Of a stretch of 64,000 bases of DNA, positions 1 through 9,118 are shown one piece after another. The stretch is from positions 496,001 through 560,000 of the forward strand of contig JARKPU010000013.1 of NCBI GenBank assembly GCA_029975055.1, in the 5' to 3' direction. The stretch comes from Anaerolinea sp. GTDB lineage: Bacteria > Chloroflexota > Anaerolineae > Anaerolineales > Anaerolineaceae. The notes under the pieces were generated by a model that did not search any database, was not told the DNA's origin, and saw only the letters and a program-made list of their open reading frames with translations. Every line of letters begins with the position of its first letter. The stretch's first letter is position 1. The translations under genes and the position numbers were made by a program.

Positions 1-1
1 G

Positions 2-784
2 CGCATGCAAACCAACCTCATTCTCGTCGCCAGAGATGAAGAGAAGCTGGCCTCGGCCGTGGCGCTGCTCAAAGAGCTTGCCGTTTCGCCGGAGCAGATG
101 ATCACGTACTTCCGCGTCGATGTGGCAAACCATGCCGAAGTCGAAACGGCTGCGCGCGAAATTCAAGCGCGATATGGCCCACCGGATTTAATCATCAACT
201 CGGCAGGCGTGGTTCACCCGGGCCAGTTCACCGCCCTCGATCTGGAGAAATTCTCCTGGATGATGGATATCAACTACCATGGCACGGTGAATGTGTTGAA
301 GTTCTTCCTTCCGGCCATGGTCGAGCGGCAATCCGGCCACATTGTCAACATCTCTTCGATGGCAGGCTTTATGGGCGTGTATGGTTATTCCGCCTATGGA
401 GCATCGAAATTCGCCGTCAGAGGGTTGAGCGATGCGCTGCGCGTGGAATTGAAACCCCACCATGTGCAGGTTTCGATTGTCTTCCCCCCGGATACCGACA
501 CCCCTCAACTGGCATACGAAAACCGCTACAAAGATGCCGTCCTCCTGGCAGCCGAAGAAGGCATTCCAGCCCTCTCTCCGGATGTGGTCGCTCAGGCAAT
601 TGTCAAAGGGATTCTGAAAGATCGCTATATCATCACGCCCGGCTTCATCAGCTCATTTTTCTTCTGGCTGAACGGATTGACCGGCGGGGGTCTCTTTTAC
701 AGGATCATAGACCTCCTGGCTGCCGACGCGTTCAACAAGGTCAGGCGTAACCCAGGCAAATACAGTCACCATCACGTAACATAA
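2..784 (+). CDS. Short-chain dehydrogenase/reductase, N-terminus cut by window edge
   Basis: A classical SDR oxidoreductase acting on NAD(P)H and an unknown alcohol or ketone, perhaps a lipid-type substrate as in 3-ketosphinganine reductase relatives. The reading frame is open to the window edge, and the glycine-rich cofactor loop (usual TGxxxGIG, about 30-40 residues) is missing, so the gene begins upstream. Visible are the NSAG motif, the catalytic Ser (NISSMAG region) and the YxxxK pair in YGASK. After the Rossmann core there is a hydrophobic C-terminal stretch (SSFFFWLNGL) and a basic tail. The 3' end overlaps the convergent ctaA gene by 132 bases. The family is secure; the substrate is unknown. 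Confidence 0.85.
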   Translation, partial: RMQTNLILVARDEEKLASAVALLKELAVSPEQMITYFRVDVANHAEVETAAREIQARYGPPDLIINSAGVVHPGQFTALDLEKFSWMMDINYHGTVNVLKFFLPAMVERQSGHIVNISSMAGFMGVYGYSAYGASKFAVRGLSDALRVELKPHHVQVSIVFPPDTDTPQLAYENRYKDAVLLAAEEGIPALSPDVVAQAIVKGILKDRYIITPGFISSFFFWLNGLTGGGLFYRIIDLLAADAFNKVRRNPGKYSHHHVT

Positions 785-1648
785 CCAGATCAGAGTGGTG
801 ACCAGCAAATGCACCAGTTGCAGCCAGACGGGCGCCAGCAGGATGATATTCAACATGCCCAGCGCCAGTTGCAGGCCGAACAACCCTGCCAGCATGGATG
901 ACACGGCGTTCAGCGGCCGCTCGGCTCGCCTCCTGCGAAGCCAGAAGCTGAACCACACCGCATAACTGCCCACAACAACGGCAATCACCGGGTGGAACAC
1001 TCGCAGGCGAATGAGAAAGTGCGCCGCGGGGTCGATATCTTGCCGCAAGCCTTCTGCGAGCGACCCGGCCGGAAACAGGGTATCACCCAGGGCGGTGATT
1101 GCACCGCTTGCCGCCAGCAGGAACATCCCCAGCACACCCGCCACACTAAACCACCTCGCCGTGAGGGCTTTCGGCGCCGGCAATGGCGCGCCAACCGTCA
1201 GCCACCAGGACGTGACCAACAGGCTTGCCAGCAGCAGGAAGGTGTTCGCCAGGTGGGCGATCATCGAAACCGCCCGGGTGAGGGATGCGTTGTACTCCAC
1301 CAGCTCGAAGAGCACCAGGCCGGCCCCCAGGAGTGACTCGACGATGATGAAGACACCGATCAACGCGCTGCTTGTGCGCAATCGGCTGCCGCGTGGATAA
1401 ACCCGCCAGACCCAGATAATTAGAGCCAGGATCAGGAGCAGCGTGACCCCGCTGGTGACGCGGTGCGTGAACTCGATCACTGTTTCCAGCGCCGGCGCTC
1501 GCGGAACCACCACTCCGTTGCACAAAGGCCAATGCGAACCGCACCCCGCCCCCGAACCGGTAGCGCGCACAAAAGCCCCAAAGACAATCACAAACAGGTT
1601 ATATGCCAGAACGAACCAGGAGAATTTCGCCAGTCTGCTCAGCCGCAT
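653..1648 (-). CDS. ctaA: Heme A synthase (COX15/CtaA family)
   Basis: Integral membrane enzyme converting heme O to heme A for aa3-type cytochrome oxidases. It has 331 residues and about eight membrane segments. Conserved features are visible: FVRATGSGAGC near the N-terminus, the extracytoplasmic cysteine pair in CGSHWPLC, and heme-ligand histidines in FTHRVTSG, MIAHLANT, RVFHPVIA and LVHLLVTT. A TTGCAC-17-TAAGAT promoter lies just upstream on this strand, and a short GAGG Shine-Dalgarno precedes the ATG. The polar tail after the last membrane helix lies in the 132-base overlap with the SDR gene. Its presence implies aerobic or microaerobic respiration in the host. Confidence 0.93.
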   Translation of the reverse strand: MRLSRLAKFSWFVLAYNLFVIVFGAFVRATGSGAGCGSHWPLCNGVVVPRAPALETVIEFTHRVTSGVTLLLILALIIWVWRVYPRGSRLRTSSALIGVFIIVESLLGAGLVLFELVEYNASLTRAVSMIAHLANTFLLLASLLVTSWWLTVGAPLPAPKALTARWFSVAGVLGMFLLAASGAITALGDTLFPAGSLAEGLRQDIDPAAHFLIRLRVFHPVIAVVVGSYAVWFSFWLRRRRAERPLNAVSSMLAGLFGLQLALGMLNIILLAPVWLQLVHLLVTTLIWLCYVMVTVFAWVTPDLVERVGSQEVYDPVKETPAGQSVQPEEK

Positions 1649-1666
1649 GGTTGCCTCGATGAGTTA

Positions 1667-1695
1667 ATCTTACCCTTCCTTGTGGGACTGTGCAA
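1667..1695 (-). promoter_or_regulatory. Promoter of ctaA
   Basis: On the minus strand TTGCAC (1690-1695) and TAAGAT (1667-1672) are separated by 17 bases, a good sigma-70-type match. The predicted start is near 1660, about a dozen bases before the ctaA start codon. Confidence 0.55.
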
Positions 1696-1832
1696 TCCCA
1701 GGTCACATCCCCGGCTGAGGGCCTGTCATGTGCCTTCACCCGGCCCACCCTTCGGCCTTTTATGACTTCCAGCACATTTCGCTTTCGAGGCGCAAACATA
1801 CACTTGGAATTAACCCGCTCTCGGAGGCCCAA

Positions 1833-3311
1833 ATGAATATCCTGCTGGTTTACCCTGAATTCCCCGACACCTTTTGGAGCTTTAAACACGCTTTACGTTT
1901 TATTCACAAGAGGGCATCCTCTCCACCGCTTGGGCTGGTGACGGTGGCGGCAATGCTCCCCCAAAATTGGGTCAAACGCCTCGTCGATATGAATATCGAG
2001 TCATTGAAGGAGGCCGACTTGCGCTGGGCCGACCTGGTATTCGTCTCGGCGATGGTCGTCCAGCGTAAATCCACCACAGAGGTCATTCACCGCGCGAAGC
2101 AGGCCGGGAAGACCGTGGTCGCCGGTGGGCCGATCTTCCTCGGCGAGATGGAGGCATTCCCCGAGGTTGACCACTTTGTGCTCAACGAAGGCGAAATCAC
2201 TCTGCCGCAGTTCTTGTCCGACTGGGAAGCCGGCTGCCCGCAGAGGGTTTACGCCACCAGCGATTATGCCGATATCACTTCATCGCCCGTTCCGGCCTGG
2301 GAACTGGTGAAACGGAAATATTATGACTCGCTCAGCATCCAGTTTTCACGCGGATGCCCCTACAATTGCGATTTTTGCAACATCACCGCCATGCTGGGCC
2401 ACCGCCCGCGGACGAAATCGGCCCGGCAGATCATCGCCGAACTCGACATGATGTACGCGCTGGGCTGGCGCAGGAATATCTTTTTTGTAGACGATAATTT
2501 TATCGGCAACCGGAAGCAGTTGAAAGAGGAGATCCTTCCGGCGTTGATCGAATGGCGCAAGGGCAAGACCGGCTGCAATTTCATCACCGAAGCCTCGATC
2601 AACCTCGCCGACGACCCCCAATTGATGCAAATGATGACCGAGGCCGGGTTCACTTCCATTTTCGTGGGCATCGAAACGCCAGACGAAACCAGCCTGAAGG
2701 AATGCAACAAGAACCAAAATCTAAAGAGAAACCTGGTCGATAGCGTTCACACGCTGCAGCGCAACGGCCTGCAGGTGATGGGCGGCTTCATCGTCGGCTT
2801 CGATAATGACACCCCGACGATCTTCCAGCGCCAGTTGGAGTTCATCCAAAAGAGCGGCATCGTCACAGCGATGGTCGGCATGCTCCAGGCGCCATACGGC
2901 ACGCGCTTGTACCAGCGCATGGAAGGCGAAGGCCGCATCGTTCACGAAATGACCGGCGATAATGCCGACGGCTCGACCAACATCATTCCCAAGATGGGTG
3001 CCGATATTCTTCGCAGCGGGTATAAACTGCTGTTGAATGAAATCTACGGCCCCAGGTTGTTCTACGAACGCATCAAGACCTTTCTGGCAAATTACAACCC
3101 GCCCTCTGCCCCGGTTAACATTCACATCGAAGAAGTGGCGGCTTTCTTCCGCTCGCTGTGGAGGTTGGGCATCGTTGGCAAGGAAAGGAAAGAGTTCTGG
3201 CAATTGATTGCCTGGACGCTCGCGAAATATCCCAGGAAGTTCGCCCTTGCGATCACCTTTGCCATTTATGGTTACCACTTTCGGCTGGTGAATCAGGAGA
3301 ACGGGATATAA
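1833..3311 (+). CDS. B12-binding domain radical SAM protein with DUF4070-like C-terminus
   Basis: A 492-residue class B radical SAM enzyme. The N-terminal 130 residues match a cobalamin-binding fold (MNILLVYPEFP start, FVSAMVVQ and VAGGP strands). The SAM domain carries the cluster motif CPYNCDFC, followed by the FVDDNF and SIFVGIETPDE strands typical of the family. The C-terminal region (IIPKM, LLLNEIYGPRLFYER) resembles DUF4070, found in methyltransferases such as the hopanoid C-2/C-3 methylases. The start at 1833 is chosen because GGAGG lies five bases upstream; the frame stays open to 1728, but that extension looks non-coding. Likely a cobalamin-dependent methyl transfer on a lipid or secondary metabolite; the substrate cannot be read from the sequence. 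Confidence 0.87.
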   Translation: MNILLVYPEFPDTFWSFKHALRFIHKRASSPPLGLVTVAAMLPQNWVKRLVDMNIESLKEADLRWADLVFVSAMVVQRKSTTEVIHRAKQAGKTVVAGGPIFLGEMEAFPEVDHFVLNEGEITLPQFLSDWEAGCPQRVYATSDYADITSSPVPAWELVKRKYYDSLSIQFSRGCPYNCDFCNITAMLGHRPRTKSARQIIAELDMMYALGWRRNIFFVDDNFIGNRKQLKEEILPALIEWRKGKTGCNFITEASINLADDPQLMQMMTEAGFTSIFVGIETPDETSLKECNKNQNLKRNLVDSVHTLQRNGLQVMGGFIVGFDNDTPTIFQRQLEFIQKSGIVTAMVGMLQAPYGTRLYQRMEGEGRIVHEMTGDNADGSTNIIPKMGADILRSGYKLLLNEIYGPRLFYERIKTFLANYNPPSAPVNIHIEEVAAFFRSLWRLGIVGKERKEFWQLIAWTLAKYPRKFALAITFAIYGYHFRLVNQENGI

Positions 3312-3350
3312 AACTTGCGCCTTTTCATTGAGCATTAAGATATACGATCT

Positions 3351-3674
3351 ATGATTGGATGCATGTATAAAGATGCCCAATCTGTGATGACGGTTCTCGA
3401 AGCCAGGGTCGCCAGTGAGAACTGGCCGAAATTAAAAGAAGCTTTTCGCTCCGCCGGCAATTCGATCGACGCAGGTATTGAGCAGTCTTTTCTGGTTCAA
3501 CAGGTGAAAGATCCTGAATTGTGGCGGATAATCACCATTTGGGAAAGCCAGGAAGCACTTGATCGGATGCGTGCATCCGGCGAAACGCCGCGCGGCGTTC
3601 TCATTTTCAAAGCCGCGAATGCCGAACCGTTATTGTCTGTTCATAAAATAACAGGGCGCATTACAGGCGACTGA
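3351..3674 (+). CDS. Small ABM/dimeric alpha-beta barrel-like protein
   Basis: A 107-residue protein with an alternating pattern (VMTVLEARV, WPKLKEAF, FLVQQVKDPELWRIITIWESQEALDRM) that resembles antibiotic biosynthesis monooxygenase (ABM)-type dimeric alpha/beta-barrel domains. Conserved catalytic residues cannot be assigned. It follows the radical SAM gene by about 40 bases and may be cotranscribed. The start is uncertain: ATG at 3351, 3363 or 3387 all fit and none has a clear Shine-Dalgarno. Function unknown. Confidence 0.65.
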   Translation: MIGCMYKDAQSVMTVLEARVASENWPKLKEAFRSAGNSIDAGIEQSFLVQQVKDPELWRIITIWESQEALDRMRASGETPRGVLIFKAANAEPLLSVHKITGRITGD

Positions 3675-3691
3675 CCGGTATCGGCTTCAGC

Positions 3692-4813
3692 TCAATGGAG
3701 CAGCTTGAGGATCTTCTCGCCTGCTTTCAGCCCATGACCGGTGAATGCAGTGACCACCGTCTTGCCAGGCAGGATGTCTTCCAGGGCTTTCTGCGTTCCG
3801 GCGAACGCAGCTGCCGCGGTGGGCTCGATGTAAAATCCTTGCGCGGCGCAGGTCCGTAATGCTTGGGTGATCTCCGCTTCACTCACCGTTACAAAACCGC
3901 CCCCGCTTGATTTCACCGCTGCCAGGATCTGCGGCCCGCGCGCCGGCGCAGCGATGGCGATCCCTTCCGCAATCGAAGGGAGTGTTGTGATGGCCTGTGG
4001 AGTGGCCAGCCCGGCTTGGTGGGCAGCCGCGAGCGGCGCGCAATTTACAGCCTGCACGCCGGTCAACCTGGGCATGCGGTCGATGACGCCTGCCCGGAAA
4101 AGTTCGTTGAAACCGATCGCAGCCCCTAACAGCAGCGTGCCGTTCCCAACCGGAAGGATCACTTCATCGGGGGCCTGCCAGCCGAGTTGCTCGGCCGCCT
4201 CATAGGCGAAGGTCTTTGTGCCCTGAAAGAAGAAGGGATTCCAGGAGTGGCTGGCGTAATAATCCTTTTCTGCGGCATCCAGGACGGCTCTGGCCGTATC
4301 CTCGCGCGATCCCGGGACGCGATGGAGCGTTGCGCCGTAGCTTTCGATCTGCGCCAGCTTGGCCGGAGACGTATCCGCAGGGACGTAAATCTCGCACGTG
4401 ATGCCCGCGCGGGCGCAGTAAGCGGCGATGGCACAGCCTGCGTTTCCCGATGAATCTTCGACAACTTTTCGCACACCCAGGTGCTTCGCCTGAGTGATCA
4501 ACACGCTGGCGCCCCGGTCTTTATAGGAGCCTGTCGGAAACAGGTGCTCCTGCTTCACAAACACCCGGCGCCCGTTTAGCTCGACCTGCACAAGAGGGGT
4601 CATCCCCTCGCCCAGGGTAATGACCTCGCGCCTGGGCACTGGAATGAAGGCCTGGTACCGCCAGAGTGTAAACGCGCCGCGATGAACTTCAGCCGGGTCG
4701 AAGGCAGGCCTCAACACAATATCGAGCATCCCGCCGCATGTGCAGCGCCAGACGGGTGCATCGAGCGGGTAATCCAACCCGCAGGAGATACAGAGCATTT
4801 TCCCTTCAGGCAT
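3692..4813 (-). CDS. thrC: Threonine synthase-like PLP enzyme
   Basis: A fold-type II pyridoxal-phosphate enzyme of 373 residues that probably converts O-phosphohomoserine to threonine. The N-terminus has a rubredoxin-like zinc ribbon (CISC near residue 8, CTC near 24) seen in many threonine synthases. The PLP lysine lies in GSYKDRGA, with downstream SSGNAG and the phosphate-binding loop in PVGNGT. Length and layout match the ThrC-like branch; related diaminopropionate or cysteate synthases cannot be excluded. It stands alone on the minus strand, convergent with the ABM-like gene and divergent from ppa. Confidence 0.82.
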   Translation of the reverse strand: MPEGKMLCISCGLDYPLDAPVWRCTCGGMLDIVLRPAFDPAEVHRGAFTLWRYQAFIPVPRREVITLGEGMTPLVQVELNGRRVFVKQEHLFPTGSYKDRGASVLITQAKHLGVRKVVEDSSGNAGCAIAAYCARAGITCEIYVPADTSPAKLAQIESYGATLHRVPGSREDTARAVLDAAEKDYYASHSWNPFFFQGTKTFAYEAAEQLGWQAPDEVILPVGNGTLLLGAAIGFNELFRAGVIDRMPRLTGVQAVNCAPLAAAHQAGLATPQAITTLPSIAEGIAIAAPARGPQILAAVKSSGGGFVTVSEAEITQALRTCAAQGFYIEPTAAAAFAGTQKALEDILPGKTVVTAFTGHGLKAGEKILKLLH

Positions 4814-4842
4814 TCCGTCCTATCCTTCTTCTAGTTTCCAGA

Positions 4843-4872
4843 TCGACAATCTTCGAAAATAGAACGTATAAT
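4843..4872 (+). promoter_or_regulatory. Promoter of ppa
   Basis: TCGACA (4843-4848) and a perfect TATAAT (4867-4872) are 18 bases apart. A strong Shine-Dalgarno GGAGG (4892-4896) precedes the ppa ATG by five bases. Confidence 0.65.
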
Positions 4873-4901
4873 AAGCCTATGTTACCATTACGGAGGACAT
4901 C

Positions 4902-5510
4902 ATGACCTTTCCAAAACCATTTTACCGCTGGCGCCCGCACCCGTGGCACGGGTTAGAGATCGGCCCGAACCCGCCGCAGATTGTGCATGCGTACATCGAA
5001 ATCACCCCTTTTGACCTCGTTAAATACGAAGTCGATAAGGTGACCGGCTATTTACGGGTTGACCGGCCTCAGCGCAGTTCATCGCAGCCTCCCACCCTGT
5101 ATGGGTTCATCCCCCGCACGTATTGCGGGCCAAAAGTGGGCAAGAACTTTCCAACCATCCACGAAGGCGATGGCGACCCGCTCGATATTTGCGTGATCTC
5201 CGAGCGTCCCATCACGAAGTCGGAAGTTGTGCTCAACGCCCGGGTGATCGGCGGTCTGCGGATGATCGACCATGAAGAGGCCGATGACAAGATTGTCGCT
5301 ATCCTTGCAAACGATAATTATTGGGAAAATGTGAACGATATTTCACAGCTACCTTCTGTGCTGGTGGAGCGCCTGCGGCATTATTTTAGCACCTACAAGC
5401 TGGTGCCAGGCAAAGAAAACATGACGTACATCGAAAGCGTGTATGATTGCAACAAAGCTATGGAAATCGTCAAATCCGCTATCGAAGACTACGAGCAAAT
5501 GTTTGGGTAG
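4902..5510 (+). CDS. ppa: Inorganic pyrophosphatase, family I
   Basis: Soluble Mg-dependent enzyme that hydrolyses pyrophosphate and pulls biosynthetic reactions forward. The 202-residue sequence has the family signature DGDPLDICV, with metal-binding aspartates, preceded by a YGFIPRTY segment. Its N-terminus ([10 protein letters not shown]) is the longer type found in several bacterial phyla. Own promoter upstream and an intrinsic terminator downstream make it a single-gene transcription unit. Confidence 0.95.
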   Translation: MTFPKPFYRWRPHPWHGLEIGPNPPQIVHAYIEITPFDLVKYEVDKVTGYLRVDRPQRSSSQPPTLYGFIPRTYCGPKVGKNFPTIHEGDGDPLDICVISERPITKSEVVLNARVIGGLRMIDHEEADDKIVAILANDNYWENVNDISQLPSVLVERLRHYFSTYKLVPGKENMTYIESVYDCNKAMEIVKSAIEDYEQMFG

Positions 5511-5534
5511 GCATCTCCCGGGTTGATCAAAACA

Positions 5535-5572
5535 TGCCCTGGCGAGCAACCGGCCAGGGCAGATTTTTTTTT
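5535..5572 (+). terminator. Intrinsic terminator after ppa, probably bidirectional
   Basis: A perfect nine-base stem (TGCCCTGGC, 5535-5543, with GCCAGGGCA, 5553-5561) and nine-base loop is followed by GA and nine Ts. On the minus strand the hairpin is followed by TGTTTT, so it may also end the carboxylase operon. Confidence 0.85.
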
Positions 5573-5580
5573 AGGGCGTG

Positions 5581-6072
5581 TTATTCTGGTTTGATTTGCA
5601 CCAGCAGGCTGCCTTTTTCTACTTTCGCGCCGGCACAAGCGGTTGTTTTTTCCACCCTGCCGCCCTCAGGCGCACGGATTTCCATCTGCATTTTCATCGA
5701 CTCGAGCGTGACCAACACCTGGTTCCTTTCGACCGTCTGCCCTTCTGCCACGTGAAGCTCCGTCACCACGCCGGGCATAGGCGCCAGAATGCTTCCCTCG
5801 CTTACATTTCCGGCCCGGTTGTTTTGCTTTCTCGAATTCCGATCCACCCGGATGGTCATCTGGCAGGTATCCAGCATCACCGACATCAGGTTTCTGTTTT
5901 GAGCTTTCAGGAGCATTTCCAGCTTGCGCCGCCCGCGTTCGATGAGGTACAGCCCATTGGCATTGAGGGGCTGCAATTTCAGATCAAACGGCTGGCCGTT
6001 CACCCTGAATTGATCCTGCTGAATCTCCACTTTATATTCTTTCTTCCCAACCGTGACAAAGTAGATGGTCAT
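5581..6072 (-). CDS. Biotin carboxyl carrier protein of acyl-CoA carboxylase
   Basis: A 163-residue protein whose last 70 residues form a biotinyl domain; the biotin lysine is in ESMKM, about 35 residues from the C-terminus, framed by MPGVV and GSLLVQI. The N-terminal half (beta-rich, YFVTVGKKEYKVEI) resembles the linker/BT-like region of propionyl-CoA carboxylase alpha chains, which suggests a split alpha subunit. It is last in a minus-strand operon, 11 bases after the biotin carboxylase gene. Confidence 0.9.
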   Translation of the reverse strand: MTIYFVTVGKKEYKVEIQQDQFRVNGQPFDLKLQPLNANGLYLIERGRRKLEMLLKAQNRNLMSVMLDTCQMTIRVDRNSRKQNNRAGNVSEGSILAPMPGVVTELHVAEGQTVERNQVLVTLESMKMQMEIRAPEGGRVEKTTACAGAKVEKGSLLVQIKPE

Positions 6073-6083
6073 GCGGTCTCCAC

Positions 6084-7580
6084 TTATTCTGAGCCGTTCA
6101 TTTGCTCACGCCAGGCGGCCTGCAGCCAAATACTCGCCTGCGGAGCGTGGTGTTCGGTGGTCTGGCCGGCGCTGTAATGCGTGACCAGCGCCGCTGCCAG
6201 GGCCACTTCCTCTTCAAATAACCCCTCAGGCCGCACATGGATGTGCTGGAAATGATCCAGGTATGTGGTATCGGCTTTACCGCCAACGAATTTCTCGCTG
6301 GACAGGACCTGGATTAAAAACTCAATGTCGTTCGATATACCGCCTGTTCTGAATTCGCCGAGCGCGCGCTTCAGGCGCTGCAAGGCGTGCTGCCGGTCTT
6401 CTCCCCAGGCAATCACTTTCGCCAGCAGTGAATCATAATGGCTGCTTATGGACATGCCAGAATAGAGCGCGCTGTCCACGCGCACCCCCGGCCCGCCCGG
6501 TTCTTTTAGATACTCAATGGTCCCCGTCACAGGCAGAAAATCTTGATCGGGGTCCTCGGCCAACACCCGCGCTTCAATTGCCCACCCCTGCATGACAATA
6601 TCCTCTTGCGGGTAGCGGATCTGCCCATCCATGGCCAGTTGCAGCTGCGCCGAAACCAGGTCGGCACTCGTCACCATCTCGGTCACCGGGTGCTCCACCT
6701 GGATACGTGGATTGACTTCGATGAAGTAATAATCGCCGCTGGCATCCATCAAGAACTCGATGGTGCCCAGGCTGCGGTACTTCAATGCCCTGGCCAGGCG
6801 TAGAGCATCTTCATACATCCGGTAGCGTAAGTCGTCGCCGAGGCCTGGTACCGGCGCTTCTTCGATCAATTTCTGCCGCCTTCTTTGAATCGAGCACTCG
6901 CGTTCGCCCAGGCAAACCACCTTACCGCGTCCATCGCCCAGCACCTGAACCTCAATGTGCCGCGCCGACTTCACCAGCTGCTCCAGATAGACGGTATCGT
7001 CTCCAAAAGCCGCTTTCGCTTCGCGGCGGGCGGCTTCGATCGTGCCCTTCAGTTGCTCGGCCGATGTCGCCAGCCGGATGCCTCTGCCACCTCCGCCGGA
7101 GACGGCTTTGACCAGCACCGGGTAGCGGATTTCCTTCGCCAGTTCCACCGGCACCTCGCCCCCGATCGGTTGCGATGAACCCGATAGGACGGAAAGCCCC
7201 ACTTCCTGCGCCACCTTGCGCGCCTCCAGCTTGTTCCCGGTCAGGGCGATCACCTCTGGAGAAGGCCCAATGAAGATCATCCCGGCTTCTTCCACCGCAC
7301 GCGCAAAATCGGCGTTCTCCGAAAGAAAGCCATAGCCGGGGTGGATGGCATCGGCGCCGGTCTCTTTGGCGGCGGCGATCACTGCCGGGATGTTCAAGTA
7401 ACTCTGGCTGGCATCGGCCGGGCCGAGGCGCACGGCTTCATCGGCAGAACGCACGTGCAGGGCATTTTCATCCACATCGGAGAACACTGCCACGCTGCTC
7501 AAGCCCAGTTCCTTGCAAGAACGCAGGATGCGCACTGCAATTTCTCCGCGGTTGGCGACCAGGATCTTCATGCGCTTCAC
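6084..7580 (-). CDS. accC: Biotin carboxylase subunit of acyl-CoA carboxylase
   Basis: ATP-grasp enzyme that carboxylates the biotin of the carrier protein encoded next to it. Its 498 residues include the N-terminal KILVANRGEIAVRIL motif, HPGYGFLSEN, the glycine-rich ATP loop GGGGRGIRLA, and the EVNPRIQVEHPVTE catalytic motif. The longest frame starts with GTG at 7580, overlapping the stop of the upstream carboxyltransferase (GTGA), which suggests translational coupling; an ATG three codons later also fits. The extended C-terminus after LKRALGEF is usual for this family. AccC and PccA-type subunits cannot be told apart by sequence alone. Confidence 0.93.
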   Translation of the reverse strand: MKRMKILVANRGEIAVRILRSCKELGLSSVAVFSDVDENALHVRSADEAVRLGPADASQSYLNIPAVIAAAKETGADAIHPGYGFLSENADFARAVEEAGMIFIGPSPEVIALTGNKLEARKVAQEVGLSVLSGSSQPIGGEVPVELAKEIRYPVLVKAVSGGGGRGIRLATSAEQLKGTIEAARREAKAAFGDDTVYLEQLVKSARHIEVQVLGDGRGKVVCLGERECSIQRRRQKLIEEAPVPGLGDDLRYRMYEDALRLARALKYRSLGTIEFLMDASGDYYFIEVNPRIQVEHPVTEMVTSADLVSAQLQLAMDGQIRYPQEDIVMQGWAIEARVLAEDPDQDFLPVTGTIEYLKEPGGPGVRVDSALYSGMSISSHYDSLLAKVIAWGEDRQHALQRLKRALGEFRTGGISNDIEFLIQVLSSEKFVGGKADTTYLDHFQHIHVRPEGLFEEEVALAAALVTHYSAGQTTEHHAPQASIWLQAAWREQMNGSE

Positions 7581-9118
7581 AATGGAATGTTGGTATGCTT
7601 GCGTGAGGGGGTCGGAATGCGCTTGTCACGCAGCGCCTCGAGGGCGCTGATGATCCGGCTGCGTGTATCGCAGGGAGGGATCACATCATCCAGGTATCCG
7701 CGCTCGGCAGCGACATAGGGCGTGGCAAACTCAGCCCTGTATTGATCGACCAGGCGGGTCCGGGTCTCATCGGGGTTTTTAGAGGCGGTAATTTCCTTTC
7801 GGAAAATGATCGGCACGGCGCCTTCGGGACCCATCACGGCAATCTCCGCCCCAGGCCAGGCGTAATTGACATCCCCGCGCAGATGCTTAGACGACATGAC
7901 GATGTAAGCCCCTCCATAAGCCTTGCGCAGGATCACCGAGACTTTCGGCACGCTGGCTTCGGCGTAAGCAAAGATCAATTTCGCCCCGTGCCGGATCACC
8001 CCGCCGTATTCCTGGTCGGTGCCCGGCAAGAAACCCGGGGTATCGACGAAGGTGACCAGCGGAATGTGGAACGCATCGCAAAAGCGGATGAACCGCGCGC
8101 CTTTATCGGAGGCGTTGATATCCAGCACCCCGGCCAGCACAGCCGGCTGGTTGGCCACCACCCCCACAGGGTGACCGTCAAAGCGGGCGAAGCCGACCAC
8201 CAGGTTGGCGGCAAAATCGGGCTGCACTTCCAGGAAATCGCCATCGTCAACGACCTGCTCGATCACCTGGTGAACATCATAGGATTTCTGCGCATCCGCT
8301 GGGACGATTTCCTCCAGCCCCTCCACCGCTCGGCCAGGTGCATCAAAAGGCTGGCGGTATGGCGGCGTTGCCAGGTTGTTGGAAGGCAGGTAAGAAAGCA
8401 AGCGGCGCAGTTCGAAGAACAAGGTATCTTCATCGGGAGCTGAGAAATGAGCCACCCCGCTCTTTTCGCAATGGACGCCCGCCCCGCCAAGGTTCTCGAA
8501 GCCGATTTCCTCTCCGGTGACGGCTTTGATTACCTCCGGCCCTGTGATGAACATATAGGCGTTCTGCTCGGTCATGAACACAAAATCGGTGATTGCCGGT
8601 GAGTACACTGCCCCTCCGGCGCAAGGGCCAAGGATGAGCGAGATCTGCGGGATGACGCCCGAAGCGCGCATATTGCGGTAGAAGATCTCACCATAAGCCG
8701 CCAGCGAATCCACGCCTTCCTGGATGCGCGCTCCGCCTGAATCGTTCAGGCAGATCAACGGCGCGCCATTCTGAATGGCGAGGTCCATAACCCTGGCGAT
8801 CTTCAACCCATGCGCCTCGCCCAGAGAACCGCCCAGGATAGTGAAATCCTGCGCGTACAGGTATACCAGCCGTCCGTCGATCTTCCCCCAGCCGGTCACC
8901 ACACCGTCCGTCATCAGCTTCTGCTGTTCCAGCCCAAAGCCGCTGGCCCGGTGAGTGACAAACTGGTTGATCTCGTTGAACGATCCGGGGTCGAGCAGCG
9001 CTTCAATCCGTTCTCTGGCTGTCTTCTTCCCCTTTTCGTGCTGCTTCTTGATTTGCGCTTCTCCCCCGCCTGCAAGCGCCTGGTCTCGTTTTCTCCGCAG
9101 AGTATCAATGGCTGCCAT
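7577..9118 (-). CDS. pccB: Acyl-CoA carboxylase carboxyltransferase (propionyl-CoA carboxylase beta type)
   Basis: Transfers carboxyl from biotin to an acyl-CoA, most likely propionyl- or acetyl-CoA. The 513 residues form two crotonase-like halves with oxyanion-hole glycines in NDSGGARIQEG, GPCAGGAVYSPA and the C-terminal KAYGGAYIVM. This fused beta layout is that of PccB/MmdA rather than the split AccA/AccD. First gene of a three-gene operon with biotin carboxylase (GTGA overlap) and biotin carrier. No decarboxylase membrane subunits are present, so a soluble carboxylase is more likely than a sodium pump. Confidence 0.92.
   Translation of the reverse strand: MAAIDTLRRKRDQALAGGGEAQIKKQHEKGKKTARERIEALLDPGSFNEINQFVTHRASGFGLEQQKLMTDGVVTGWGKIDGRLVYLYAQDFTILGGSLGEAHGLKIARVMDLAIQNGAPLICLNDSGGARIQEGVDSLAAYGEIFYRNMRASGVIPQISLILGPCAGGAVYSPAITDFVFMTEQNAYMFITGPEVIKAVTGEEIGFENLGGAGVHCEKSGVAHFSAPDEDTLFFELRRLLSYLPSNNLATPPYRQPFDAPGRAVEGLEEIVPADAQKSYDVHQVIEQVVDDGDFLEVQPDFAANLVVGFARFDGHPVGVVANQPAVLAGVLDINASDKGARFIRFCDAFHIPLVTFVDTPGFLPGTDQEYGGVIRHGAKLIFAYAEASVPKVSVILRKAYGGAYIVMSSKHLRGDVNYAWPGAEIAVMGPEGAVPIIFRKEITASKNPDETRTRLVDQYRAEFATPYVAAERGYLDDVIPPCDTRSRIISALEALRDKRIPTPSRKHTNIPL

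Noticed and set aside
5581..9118. Sodium-pumping methylmalonyl-CoA decarboxylase
   Set aside because: A biotin carboxylase subunit is present and no membrane decarboxylase beta subunit is, so a soluble ATP-dependent carboxylase fits better.
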